Assembly (NCBI GenBank): GCA_027257055.1
Contig: JAPVLO010000161.1
Span: forward strand, 4,108,501-4,172,500
Reading direction: 5' to 3'
Origin: Cephalopachus bancanus
Lineage: Eukaryota; Chordata; Mammalia; Primates; Tarsiidae
DNA: 64,000 nt
Position numbers and translations under genes: made by a program. Below, piece by piece: positions 11,201 through 23,490 of the stretch. The notes under the pieces were generated by a model that worked only from the letters and a program-made list of their open reading frames with translations, had not been told where the DNA came from and ran no database searches. Every line of letters begins with the position of its first letter. Position 1 is the first letter of the stretch.

Positions 11201-14200
11201 AAGTCAATGATTATAATAAGGTGCGATGCGCACAAAAAGACAGACGTGCTTGGGAGAATTCAGGCTGCGGAAGAGGACTCTGGGGCCTAGGGGTTCCAGA
11301 ATCACTTCTGACTCTGATGCTGTTCCAGGGAAGAAAGAACATGCGCAGAGGAAATAGAGACTCCTTTAGCCTAAGGGAAACCTTCCAAGATCAAGATCAA
11401 GGAAGGTGAGCTACTAGACATCACAGTGGGCATGACTTAGTGATTCAAATGCTTACAGACTGCAGCTGTTTGGGGCACACGTTTCCCACCCCGTTCCAAA
11501 TCCGTCACCTTTTGCGGCAGGTATGCTCCAATGGCCGGCACTTAACACACGAAGCACACGGGCGTTCATGCAGCTCAAAAAGATATCAGTGCTCTTTTGG
11601 TGAAATTTTCCTGTTTTTCTCCTATCACCTTCCACCTGAGGGTTGTCGTGTTTTTATTGACCTGGGATAGCATCTGACCTTATCTCATGGCAGCGACAGC
11701 ACATTTCCATCTGCATGTATGCTAGGGTTCTCACAGGTGGAATCCAGCAGTCTGATGATAGTGTCTCATCTCTTAATTGGCCCGTTCCTCATCCTTATTG
11801 TTTTCTGCTCTTCCGATCTGTACACAGTTGTGTGATGGGCGAACATTTCTTTTAGTCAGTCCTAGTTTTGTTGAGTTTACTTCAGTCAGTGTTAGCCATC
11901 ATGAACTCTTGTTCATACCCACATACATGCTCGCACGTACACACATGCGCACATGAATCTCATTTTGATTTATGTTGCGCACAACTTTGGATCACAAGTC
12001 TTTACAACAGGGAGTGGTAGAGTGACACATTCCAGAAGCCACCAGCAGTATGAATGGAGTGTATGTGATGAATCTAAAAGATCTAGGCAGAATTATTTGG
12101 TGGTCAGAAATAAATGGCCCATTCCCACAAAGCCTTTTCAGCAGGCTGCCTTGTTAAGATACAAGTTGATATCCAAAATGGTGATATGGGAAACAGTCCA
12201 CTCACAATACTTCTAATACTGCCTGAGAAACTAAAAGCTTGATCATCAGTTCGTTGAACTCAAATTGAGTTCAGTGAATTGATGTTGAAACAATCTGAAC
12301 AAACAGGAAAATTACCTGAAGCTTGTGAAAACATTTTGTAGCACGAAAGAATAAAGTTATAAGAGCTTAAAGGTACATCTAAATTATCTCTTAATTGAAA
12401 CACATGGAAAAGTTGGAATATAATCTTTATAGATTCTCAATAAGATAGAAGAGGGCTTTATATCTATTAATTATAAACAGAGTAGCCCATGATTAGAAAG
12501 TGGAAGAAAAACTAAGAAAACATGTGCCTGTACTATTTTGTTGTTGTTGCATTAAAGAGCAAATCAGCATTGAGGATAAACAGATAAACTTAAGAAATAT
12601 GTCCAGAGGAATGTGAGAAAAGACGACTGACATGGTAGTAAAACAGGAGATAAAAATCTATGAATAATAGGCACCCCTAAAGAAAATGAGGGGGAAAAAA
12701 AAACTTCCTGATGAAAAGAAGAGAATAATCTCCTATATTTTGATTTTCACTCTTTTTTGGTACTATCATAGACCAAATGTGAACAAAACCCCTTTCCTTC
12801 TTTGTTGACAGTTAGCTTCCTTGGAAGACACACTGGCACTTCCTAAAGAACTATGTCAGACTGGGATAAGCTTGCTACTTGGACCTGAACTTTCTATTGC
12901 TTAACACACAGAAGGCCAGTGAGAGTTGAATGATGTTCCAGGGCAGTTCCCTTCCAAGTGGTGACTCAGGGATCCAATCTGTTTCCCATTTGCATGACAT
13001 AGGGTGCCCATATTTTGTTTTCTCTAGGAAACTTCTGATTTATTCCTTTTGAATTGGCATAATTATTACAAGTACCTCTTTCGCTCTCAAAAATATGTGT
13101 GCGAGTGCATAAATTACATAGCCATCTGATAGTTTCACCATCTGGAACTGGCTTTCAGGTCATTGCAGCAGGGAAGAGAGAATGGCGATTCATGTGCCAG
13201 TTTTGTTCTGAATTGCTTTGGCCCATGAGCGGTGAATATTGTTTCCACTCAGCATTCATTAGAGTCACAGGACTTCATCTAACTACAGGGGTGGGCAGGA
13301 TACAGGGTTGAGGGATTACATGCATAATCAGTGAGCAGTAAATATCACCATCACAATAACCTGAGTAAAAAACAAAATACTAGGAAAAGTGTTACACAAA
13401 TACACTCAGTTTCAAAATAACAAAGTTTCCAAGTAGAGTCATGATTTTTAGCTCTGCTATTGTGACAGTAAAAGGAGACCTGAATTCTGCTCAGACTCCT
13501 CCACAATCTGGCTGGATCTATAGCAAATACCATCTCTTTTTTGCCCCAGCCATATAGTTACTGGGCATTCTTTATTCTTCCCGATCAAAGCTGTCAGAGG
13601 ACGCTCCACCTGTCTCAGTCTTCTTATTCAGGATCCGCATTGCAGCTTTGATGTCTATACTGAAGGATGTGCCTTTCTCTGTTTCCCTTTTGTTGGTTCA
13701 TTTATTCTGAATCTTTTGTCTGGACTTGCCTGGGGAGATTATGCATTCAGAATGAGTGTGTATTTGAGGGGCAGTCGGGCATCAGTAGTCCTGAAAGAGG
13801 AGGACTGAGGTCACCAATGTTCCTTTGTGAGTAGTGAGAGCTTGCAAAGAGGGCAAAGGACCAGCCATTGTGGAGACGGAGAAGGAACCCAAGTACAAAG
13901 CACTGGGTGAATCAGAGCTGCCACAAGAAAGTAGAAATTGCTGTTCAACCATTCTTAACACATAGCAAACTAAGAAAAAAGAGAATTTGTATAGCTGATA
14001 GGAAAAGTATAATTAGGCTTAATCAACAAACATTTATTCATCAATTATATGATGAATGAATGAACACATAATTAATAAAGGGGAATATTTTTAGAACTTT
14101 AATGCCTCCTCAAAGGAGAATGCAACATCTTTTCAACTGTGTCCATGGACCAGCTACAAAAATGGAGTATCTACTAAGCTACAACATTTTCATAGATTTT
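11200..14200. other. 3 kb without recognisable repeats or genes
   Basis: AT-rich intron. A degenerate purine/pyrimidine run (CACATACATGCTCGCACGTAC) lies near 11920. On the minus strand at about 13565-13685 a 40-codon open stretch reads protein-like but matches nothing I know. Confidence 0.4.
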
Positions 14201-14517
14201 AAAAAGCAGAAATTTAGCTGGGCTCGGTGACTCAGCCTGTAATCCCGCTCTTTGGGATGCTGAGGTGAGTGGATTGCCTGAGCCCGCGGGTTCGTGACCC
14301 GCCTGGGCAACTTGGCGAGACCTCATCTCTACAATAAAATCAAAAAATTAGCTGGTTGTGGTAGTGCGCGCCTGTAGTTCCAGCTACTTGGAAGGCTGAG
14401 GCAGAAGGATCGCCAGAGCCCAGCAGGTCAAGGCTGCGGTGGCCGGGAGTGTGCCACTGCACTCCAGTCTGGGCAGAGTGAGACTCCAATTCAAAAGAAA
14501 AAAAAAAGCAGAAATTT
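14201..14517 (+). mobile_element. Alu (window-specific subfamily), sense, with TSD
   Basis: Alu at 14216-14502 between two copies of AAAAAGCAGAAATTT. It carries the tRNA T-arm-like GCGGGTTCGTGACCCGC at 14286-14302 and the 'GGGAGTGTGCCACTGC' right-arm type. Confidence 0.96.
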
Positions 14518-14598
14518 TACAAGTCTCATTCTCTGACTGCAACACAATAAAACCAAACATTGAGAATATAGGATTAAACTTTAAAACCCCTGTTGGGG

Positions 14599-14691
14599 TT
14601 TCAAAATGCTCCTAAATACACCATTCTTGAGCAAAAGAAAAATTGTTTCAAAATGCTCCTAAATACAGCATTCTTGAGCAAAAGAAGAAAA
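14599..14691. repeat. 47-bp tandem duplication
   Basis: Two adjacent copies of a 47-bp unit that begins TTTCAAAATGCTCCTAAATA. They differ by one C/G near the middle and by changes in the A-rich end. The low divergence suggests a recent event. Confidence 0.9.
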
Positions 14692-15299
14692 AAAAACAAC
14701 AACAAGAAAATCCTAACAGGCTACTAAAAAATAATACCAGTGAAAACAGCACTTGCTAGATAGAATCCAAGGAATGTTGCCAACGTAGTGCTCACAGGCA
14801 AATGGGCAACTTTCAATGTAGTTCATTATAATTACATGGGATTCTGGGAGAATCAGTAATATTCCATTTCATTAGAAAAGACAACTGGCCAGTGGCCTCA
14901 TGGCCTCTGAACCTTTGTTTCCTCTTTGGCTCCAGCTCTTCTTTTGCCCCACATCCCACTCACTCACAGGTTCTCTCTGAGCACCTTCAAATGATCTCCC
15001 AGCAAAATGGACTCTCCCTTCCATTGTCTACTCTCACAGACCATCAATTAACTAATTTTGACCCACCATGGGATCTTCCAACAAGTTCCTCTTGCTACCA
15101 CAGATAGAGGCCTGTTGTTCCCCTCAGGAGAAATATTTGCTATATCCCTCTGCCGTCAGATTAAAATCTGCCCTCTGGGTTGGGCACTGAAGGCCTCTTC
15201 CACAGGGGATCCTGTTTGATGCACTTAATTTCAAGATCCAGCCAAGGTGCCCACTGACCTCTAGTTACAAGCCGTCATTCATTCCACCCCAGTACTCTT
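14692..15299. other. No firm feature
   Basis: Pyrimidine-rich intron (14890-15250) that could be very old LINE sequence, but I cannot assign it. Confidence 0.35.
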
Positions 15300-15505
15300 C
15301 CCTTGCTCATATTTGGCTTGACACTCTGATATATAGACAAATATATTTCTGTTGATTTGTCTTCTTCCCAGTAGCCTATAAGCTTCTTTGCCATGCTCTG
15401 CTGCCTTTACAAATCTCTCTGTTCCTCTTCTTCCTCGCTGTGCCCCATATAATGCCCGGAACACAGAAATACAAGATAAATGTTTGCTAGATGACAAAGA
15501 ATCCC
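15300..15505 (+). repeat. Probable LINE-2 3' end, sense
   Basis: 'CTATAAGCTTCTTTGCCATG', 'TGTGCCCCATATAATGCCCGG' and 'AATACAAGATAAATGTTTGCT' follow the L2 3' end. The next Alu inserted 30 bp beyond it. Confidence 0.55.
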
Positions 15506-15533
15506 TCTCAGAGCCTAGAGCATTCATACACTC

Positions 15534-15857
15534 AAAAAGGTACTTGCAAGCCGGGCTCGGTGGCTCAGCCTGTAATCCCGCACCTTTGGGAGGCTGAGGT
15601 GAGTGGATTGCCTGAGCCCGCGGGTTCGAGACCCGCCTGGGCAGCGAGACCTCATCTCTACAATAAATCAAAAAAAATTAACTGGGCGTGGTAGCGCGCG
15701 CCTGTAATTCCGGCTACTTGGAAGGCTGAGGCGGAAAGATCGCCGGAGCCCAGCAGGTCGAGGCTGCGGTGGCCGGGAGTGGCCGCTGCACTCTGGTCTG
15801 GGCGACAGAGTGAGACTCCAACTCAAAAAAACAAAAAAAACCAAAAAAGGTACTTGC
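15534..15857 (+). mobile_element. Alu (deletion subfamily), sense, with TSD
   Basis: Alu at 15548-15843 between two copies of AAAAAGGTACTTGC. It carries GCGGGTTCGAGACCCGC at 15620-15636 and lacks about 8 nt in the left arm (CTGGGCAGCGAGACC instead of CTGGGCAACTTGGCGAGACC). It also has the linked 'AATTCCGGCTAC' variant. Confidence 0.96.
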
Positions 15858-16036
15858 TCGATTACATTCATACATTAAACATACATTGGGGAAAGGGAGA
15901 AATTATATATTATCCAGTGCCTGGAAGGTGCTAAAGGAATTCAGAAAAAGAGGAAGATCATGGTGTGGAACAACCTGGAATGTTTTCAGGTTACTGCCTT
16001 GTAGATTGGGAAGCACAGCAGCAGTCAAGTGGCTCA

Positions 16037-16357
16037 TAGCCTGGAATTTCTTTCTTTTTTTTTGAGTTGAAGTCTCACTCTGTCACCCAGGCTGGAGTGC
16101 AGTGGCACACTCATGGCTACCTCAGCGTTGACCTGCTGGGCTCCGGTGATCCTTCCACCTCAGCCTTCCAATTAACCGGAACTACAGGCGCGAGCTACCA
16201 CGCCCAGCTAATTTTTGATTTATTGTAGAGGTGAGGTCTCGCCAGGTTGCCTGGACCAGTCTCGAACCTGTGGGCTCAGGCAATCCATTCGCCTCGGCCT
16301 CCCAAAGTTCTGGGATTACAGGCTAAGCCACCAAGCCCAGCCTAGCCTGGAATTTCT
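16037..16357 (-). mobile_element. Alu, antisense, with TSD
   Basis: Alu at 16052-16342 between two copies of TAGCCTGGAATTTCT. It lies tail-to-tail with the Alu ending at 15843, about 200 bp away. Confidence 0.96.
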
Positions 16358-18437
16358 AAATGGAGGAATATGACCCAAAGTTGAGAGAAGGAATGAGTGT
16401 GGGGAGTGTGTGAACAAAGCATAGAGACCACCTTAGCTGGAGGGGGCAATTCTCCATGAGGAGCACAGAAGATGCGCTTGGATGGTCCACACACCTACCA
16501 CCAAGCCACAATTTGTGTGCACAACAATCCCGTCTCTTTCTGGGTTGAAGCAGTCAGCATCATTCAGGCCAAAGTAAATGTCTTTGTTCTGGAAATCTTG
16601 TATTAACAATGTACATGGAGTTCAAATTGAATGTTTCTCCAGTGCAGAAGATTTTACCCACTGCTTGCAAACTCAGACCAAGGAAGTAAAGGAATGTGAG
16701 GTCAGACTCGTGTTAGTGTGAGTGGGAGAAGCAGGGAATGTTCCTGAATGGTTTGGATTTTTCCTTATGTGGATTTTCATCCCACATTGCACTGCGGCCA
16801 AATCTCGTGCAACCACATATATATCTGAAGAGCTGTGTTCATGGAAATAGCCCTTTAGACCCTTAGGATTAGTCACTTTGTATTGTGCATAATTACTCTG
16901 CCTGCATTTCAACACGGACGATGGGCTCCACGCCTTTCATGTGTTGCGTCAAAATTAGTTAAATCAGAGGAATGCGTAGGGAAGAGATTGTGTTCAGCAA
17001 GCCATCTTGCAGATCTTCTGATTAAGCACAAGCTTTTTAGCACACCATGTAGATGAGAGACGCTGTTGTATTAATAAGCTGTGAATTCTAAATAATTGCT
17101 TGATAGAATGAGAACCTGAAGTGACAGGTTTCTTTCCAGAATGCTGATTATTTCCCTCGGTAACAAAAGGCAAGAGAACCCGCAATTGTTTGCCTTTGGA
17201 AAAGAAAGGATGTTTCGGCCTGTCATGTGGATGAAAAACATGAACATTTTCCTTGGTGATTCTTTTGTTCCCTTTCATCTGAGCTTCTGGTTTAATCACA
17301 CACTTGTAGACATAAACTGGGCAAGGTGAAGAATCTCTGCATGAACCATCCGGTTTTCTGTCTGCCAGTCTCAATCAGTGACAAGTGTTTCTGTATCTGG
17401 TCAGAGAATAAAAATTGTTTTCTGAGCCAGCGGAGTTCCCAGGTATAAACAGAGCTCCCCCCAGGAGTCACAGCCCGAAGGTAGTTGATAGTCTCCTTCT
17501 CGCGGGTCCAGACTCCCGTAGATGCTTCTAGCAGGGAGGCTAGCTCTGAATCCAAGCCAACATTGGTTATTGGTTCCAATTAAAAAGCAATTGCATTCCC
17601 AGCAGTTCAAGACTGCAGCCAAAAAAATACAGCATGTTCAGAGACGCATGATCTTTTTTGAGAGGCAGTTACTCCATCAAGGGGTAGACACTGCCAGGGA
17701 GAGCTAATGATAGTACATTTGAACGTGAGAAAATTTAAAAGTTCAAAGAAGAAACCAAAAGGTAGACGATTTGCTTTGGAGTCATTTGTAGATGACAGTG
17801 AGGCTTTTCCACTGGTCTTTTTTTTCTCTCCCTCAGTATTAGACCATTTATTAGCAAACAAGCAGGAATTGACCTTTTGTCAGGCAGCAAGGAAACAGAG
17901 CCATCACATTAAGGAAATCAAAAGCGAGAATGCCGAAGGGTCAGCATTAACCAGCCTGGGACGCAGGTCATTCTGCAGATGCTGCAGCCAAATTTGTCTT
18001 CCCATGAGCGGCCTCTGCTTCCGGGAGGACCAGTAAGCCTAGAGAGCTTGAAGGGATATTCCAGATCACTGCATTCGGTCTCCTCTACTGGTTGAATGGT
18101 TATGACTGGGTATTTTTAGTAACCTCCCTCTATTTTTGTTGGCTCTGGAGGAACACATAATTTCAGGAAAAAACAGGTAGAAAAACTCATAAATCTGAGA
18201 ATCAAAAACCCTGATTTGTTTCCAGTCTGACTCACTCATTATAAGAACTGCTAATTTTATTTTACTCCTAATAACCTAGGTTTTTATAATAAAACAACTC
18301 ATCCTGGTCACCAAAAAGGTTAACATTTTAAAACAAAACAAACAAAAGTCCTTAGTCTCCCAATTTTTGTGATTCTATTAAGTTAGATTAACCCCAAATT
18401 TTCTTCTGGAGAGAGCCAAGAAGTCCTTCATGGGGTT
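16358..18437. other. 2 kb repeat-free block
   Basis: No repeat of any age is recognisable, which is unusual in this window. The middle part (about 16990-17420) is of mixed composition with many homeobox-like AT cores. It could be conserved non-coding sequence, but no comparison was possible here. Confidence 0.4.
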
Positions 18438-18665
18438 CAGGTTGAATATCCTGAATTCAAAAGTCCAAAATCCAAAACTTTTTGGGTACCGACATGACAC
18501 TCAACCGAAATGCTTATTGGCACATTTCTGATTTCAGATTTTCAAATTGTGGATGCTCAGCCTGTTAAATACAATACAAATATTCCACCCCCCAAAAAAA
18601 GAAAAAAATCCCAAATCTGAAACACTTCTGATCTCAAGCATTTCAGATAAGAGATATTCAACCTG
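18438..18665. mobile_element. Tigger/pogo-like MITE with perfect terminal inverted repeats
   Basis: The 228-bp element begins CAGGTTGAATATC and ends with its exact inverse GATATTCAACCTG. Its interior consists of inverted 'CAAAATCCAAAA' / 'CATTTCAGAT' motifs typical of the 'AGGTTGAGTATCCCTTATCC' MITE family. The expected TA duplication is kept on the right only. Confidence 0.85.
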
Positions 18666-19752
18666 TAATTTCCAACCTTACACTTTATAATTTTCCTTAC
18701 GGAGGAAATGGATTATTGTTTCTTGCCAAGGTAGCCTGTTTCAAAACCAGTGTGACTGTCACGAATCTTTCACACCACTGGGTAGCTATTGGTGAGGAAG
18801 AATGTAGCCCCGGGAAGGAAGATGCCAGGGGAGATGACGAGGCCACAGCTTTAGCAGACAGCATGCAGAAGCCTGTCGCCAGGGCCTCACGTAACTAAAC
18901 AGGCCAATTGTCATATTTAATTTTAGAAGTAATGTTTCATTCGGGACTTTATCCAAACTGGCTTTCAACCCACTAGGCTTCTGTGTTCCCCTTGTCCCAG
19001 GCTCAGTCACTTTTTTCTTTTCCCAGCCCTCCATCTGCTTGCCAGCTTCTAAAGTCACCTATATAGAGGACCCCGAGTGTGGCTCTTCAAGTTGTGGAGT
19101 AGGCTAAAGCACCTTGGCACCCCTTTCTATCTGCACTTTAGAAGCAAAGCATTTTCTTACTCCTTACTCTGCACCGACCCCTTTTCTCTCCAAGGGACTG
19201 AGGCCATGAGAAGAGACTTGGCCTCCACGTGAGACTTCCCGGATGATTCTAGGAGAGGAGGCATTGCTCTCACATCTCCCATCTTTGCCAGGGCAGGTGC
19301 AGCACAAGGCATCAGAAAGAGCCCTGGACTTGGGCTCCGAAACTGAGATCCCAGTTCTGAATCTGGTTCTGTATTGGGCAGGACATAGCCTCTACAGGCT
19401 GGAGCTAGTGGCTGCTCAGACTGCCTCCCTGGTAGGACAGGGCACCTTGAGATCATCAGAGGGTGAGGCTTTGTAAGTTGTGAAGGTCTGAACACATGTC
19501 TGGCAGGTTGTCTAAAGGGGCCCTTACTACAATCTGGGTTTAGACATGGAGCCTGAGGTGAGAATTTCACAGTAGTGTCTCAAGTTGAACTTGAAGACAA
19601 TGAAATGAAATCCCAGATTCCTTCGCCTCCCATCTCCTCGGGGACTTAATTGCTTCTCTTGTCTTCACTCTTTCCTCAACCCTCCCCCTCATTGGCTTCT
19701 TTTTCATCATACAAGCTGGCCAGCCTCCTTCCCTTCCAGCTGAAGGTTTTTG
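18666..19752. other. No recognisable feature
   Basis: Non-repetitive intron of mixed composition. Confidence 0.45.
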
Positions 19753-20039
19753 TCCTGGAGATACTTTATTTTATTTCATTTTTTGAGACAATGTCTTGCT
19801 GTATTGCCCAGGCTAGAGATCAGTGGTGTGATCAAAGTTCACTGTATCCTCACACTCCTGGACTCAAGTGATCTTCCTGCCTCAGCCACCCAAGTAACTG
19901 GGACTACAAGCATACACCACCACCATGCATGGCTAATTGTTTTTTTGTTTTTTGTAGAGTGTCTTGCTATTTTCCCAGGCTGGTCTTGAACTCTTGACCT
20001 CAAATGATCCTCCTTGGCTTCCTGCCTCTCCTGGAGATA
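19753..20039 (-). mobile_element. Old AluJ-like element, antisense, 5' truncated, with TSD
   Basis: Diverged Alu at 19764-20028 between two copies of TCCTGGAGATA. Motifs such as TTTTGAGACAATGTCTTGCTG and GGGACTACAAGCATACACCAC identify it. It lacks the local subfamily changes, so it predates them. Confidence 0.9.
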
Positions 20040-21638
20040 AAAAAAGGTCCCTACACCATTGCTGCTTTCCTATCTCTCCCTAGACTACTCCCTGGAACTG
20101 CTTTCCCTGTGGTCCCCTAAGATCTTATGGAAACATTTTGAGTCCTACTGACCCACATTTGCCATCTCTTCCTTCTCCTAAGGGAGTATGTGTTTAGTTC
20201 AACAACTAGCCAAAGAGTAGCTTGACTTTAGCTAATAACATCTTGCTTTCTCCTTCTCTATCAATGTAAAAGAGCTATCCTCTTCTTGAACTTTTTTGAT
20301 AAATGGTTAGAGGTTGGAGGTAAAATGACCCAGATTTCCCATGGAAAAGAGGAACATATGCGCCCTTTAAGAGTGGAAGCTCACCCCTACCTGTAGCACA
20401 TCATGTGTCCGTCACCTGCCTATGTTACATACTCTATCCACAGCAGTCCCTTGGTCACCATGCAGGGGTGCTTTCTATACTCTGTGGAGAGCACTGGACT
20501 CTTTGACTCAAGGGCAGCCCTGGAGATGTCTTCACAGATGCCCTACAGACTATAGAGTCACAGTTGGCCATGTTCAGCGACCAAGGGAAGGAAGGCCTGT
20601 TGACATGATGTCCGGTAGACTTTCCTCTAGGTGGAGACTATACCCATGGGTTGCGTACTTGAAACATGTATTTGAAACCTGTATTTGGCCACAATAGTCC
20701 GTCTGGAGAGTCCATCAATAGGGTTGCCTATGTCAGCCAGAAGCAACACCAGCATTTGAGCCACCTTTGCCCAGGGACTCCCACACAGAACCTGAGCTGC
20801 GGCTTTAGTCACGCTCTTTGTTGTCCGTCATTAGGAATGAGGTCCCAAAGGAGGAAGTGAGGTTTCATCCCTTCCCCCTCACCCCTGAAATTAGTTGGAA
20901 GTGTGAGATGAAAGAGATACCTTCACTTTTCTTTTGGTGTTATATGAAGTTGGGGGGATGTGAACCTTTCAGTTTTCCTCTTTTATTCACACATTGCTCA
21001 TTTCTCAGTTTCTGCAAGTTTCCTGAGACCAATTCTTCTTATCCAGAGAGTAATTTTGAAATAAGGCGGAGTTAATAGGAAAACACACCAAACCTTTTTG
21101 ACAGAAGAGGAATAATTGTCAGAATCATAAAACCTTCTCAGTATCAAGTTTCTGCTGACCTCTTCAGCTATTTTGGTTGTCATTTTTTTCTGGCATCAGC
21201 AAGCATTTTTTTGTTTGGATAAATATCAGATTTATTCTCTTTCTCAATTCACATTGGCTTGCAAATTCAGATCACACTGAAAACCAAATTACTGCCTTTG
21301 GGACAATGGCCTTTGTCTAGTTGCTAATAGGGGATTTAGTAAATAGTCCAAGAGACAGGATATAGATCCGATATTTCACTGGGTTGCATCTTTTTTTAAA
21401 CTCAGTTAATTATAGGCTTAGTAATATATTCAAATGCAGAAATACAGCATTCCCATATTTTAATTGAATCCTTAGGTAAAGAGAGTTTTAGCCACTCTGC
21501 TATGAATTCAACTCAGACAACTGTGCTGTGAATGTGCTTCCTTTTTTCTGAACTCCTTTTGTTTCTTCTCCTTTGCCTTATATCCCTGCTCCGGTGGCAC
21601 CCTGAACACTACCTTTTCGTCTCAGTATACTTGAAATA
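20040..21638. other. 1.6 kb without recognisable features
   Basis: Non-repetitive intron. Confidence 0.4.
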
Positions 21639-21790
21639 CTCATCGTTGCTTCATTAGCTTCCTTCTCTATTCAATAACAAGCTCCCTAAGAAAAGGGTCT
21701 GTGTCTATTTTTTCATCAGTGTATCTCCTGACCAACCCAGCACTGCACCTGGCATGGCATTGGCCTTCAGGAGATATTTGTAAGAAGGAT
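21639..21790 (+). repeat. LINE-2 3' end, sense
   Basis: 'CAAGCTCCCTAAGAAAAGGG', 'GTGTCTATTTTTTCATCAGTG' and 'CACTGCACCTGGCATGGCATT' follow the L2 3' UTR up to its tail, where the GGAT microsatellite begins. Confidence 0.75.
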
Positions 21791-21858
21791 GATGGATCAA
21801 TGGATGGATGGATGGATGGATGGATGGATGGATGGATGGATGGATGGGCGGATGGACC
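21791..21858. repeat. (GGAT)n microsatellite
   Basis: About 14 units of TGGA/GGAT, the middle ones uninterrupted, with a few substitutions at each end. It starts where an L2 tail would carry its short TGAATGAA-type repeat. Confidence 0.97.
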
Positions 21859-23328
21859 AGGAGTTGGTCAGATGGATAATGGATAAAAATAATTATTTTT
21901 CCTTTCTTCTATTTTGACAATTATGATAAGATCATAATATCCTAGGATAGAAACAAAACCTCAATTGTGCATTGATTGATTCCCTTGACACCTGTCTTCC
22001 AGGTTGGCCACACACTGTGTCACTAAGAAAGGGCTCTTGTCCTTTTTCCTTAGAAGTTCAGTAAAGTATCTTTCCTTTGATGTGGTTCCTGGGACACATA
22101 CTTTTTGTCAATAAGAAAAAGAAAATGTGGTTCTTGAGTGGATAACTGGGGACCTGCTTGTTTTTCACTTCTTGGAGATGAGGGATCAGTAGACCCCCAC
22201 ACTGTAGTCGGCCCAACTCCCTTACTGTGGGAGATTTTTTGACTCTTGGTACGTTGGAGTGATGGCCCTACAGCCAAAGAGCCTGGTGGGCAGGACCATA
22301 GGCTGCACAGCTTTAGAACATACCCTACAGGGGAACAGGGACCCGGCACAGAATCTACATGAATGGAGCCACTAGAATATGCAACATGGTGGCCCTGCCA
22401 GGTTGGGCTGGCAGAAGGCCAGGTCTGCAGGCTAACACTATGAGGTTATCCCATTGTACTAATCAGACTGTTCTAGGCATTCTTTTCCTAAGGCTTTCCT
22501 AGTATAGAAAATAAAAGCATACTTTCCCAAGTGTTAGAAGCACCGGTTCAAATACTGGATACAGAGGCTTTTAAGACTTACTAACAACAGCTGGAACTCT
22601 GGTCTTCAAAAATGTCCTGTTGTCCCTGAGATGAGTGGCCTTGTCTGAAAACTCTCTGTGGGCCTGTCTTCACTCATGCCCATGTCTCTCTCTACTTCTG
22701 CCAACTTGAATCTCAAATGCATCCACTGGCCTGACTCTTGTCTTCCCCATTGCAACATGAAATTTCTATTCGGAAATTTCACTTCAGAATCTGACACTTC
22801 CAGAATGTGGCAGTTCTCAAGAGCTGACCTGATTCTTTCTGGACTGGTCTTCGTCACTCCTGTTCATAGGTTGAGAGGCTGCCCCTTTGGTCTGGTTTGA
22901 GACAGGAAGAGATGAAAGGACTGAGAAGACCACAAACTCTTTCAGATAACCCTTCCTAAATATAGAGTTTTCCAGCCGAGTTCTAAGACACTGTAGGTAG
23001 CAGGGAGTTGGTGAGAGTGCTCTTGGGTAATGCTTGGAATTCTCTTACAAGACCCTGGGTTGGTCTTTGAGGGATTCCCTTAATAGAAAGTCTAGGATTT
23101 TCATCCTGGACTTTCCGTACTGACCCTGTATCTTTCTCACTTATCATTCTCTCCTGTCTACATTTTATTCCTAGTCAAGGCCAAGTTTTTTCCTTTGAAT
23201 GAGTATAATATTCTTCATCATGATTCACTTGCGCCTTTCCCTCTCCTGGGTCTGTCTGGACCTTATTCCTTTCAGACTGTGAGCTTCTGAGCTCTCTGAC
23301 AGAGAATATCATATTCTGTCTCTACACA
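21859..23328. other. 1.5 kb without recognisable features
   Basis: Non-repetitive intron. Confidence 0.4.
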
Positions 23329-23329
23329 T

Positions 23330-23490
23330 AGCTGTGAAGAGCACCAGGCTTCCTGAATGCAAACCTTCCTCTGATGTTTCCTAGCTGTGTGGCCTTGGGC
23401 AAGTTGCTTAATCTCTCTGTGCCTCTTTTTCCTCATCAGCAAAGTGAGAATAATAGTCATACTTGCTTTCCGGGATTTTTGTGAGGCATG
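23330..23490 (+). repeat. MIR SINE, sense
   Basis: Clear MIR core: 'TAGCTGTGTGGCCTTGGGCA', 'AGTTGCTTAATCTCTCTGTG' and 'CCTCTTTTTCCTCATCAGCA'. Confidence 0.92.

Noticed and set aside
13563..13690. 40-codon protein-like stretch on - (contains DIKAAMRILNKKTET)
   Set aside because: It reads like a protein C-terminus and might be a processed pseudogene scrap. I cannot match it to a family, and 40 codons without a stop is within chance.
15491..15694. Several frames reading '[20 protein letters not shown]' or the reverse
   Set aside because: These are translations of Alu elements and recur at every copy.
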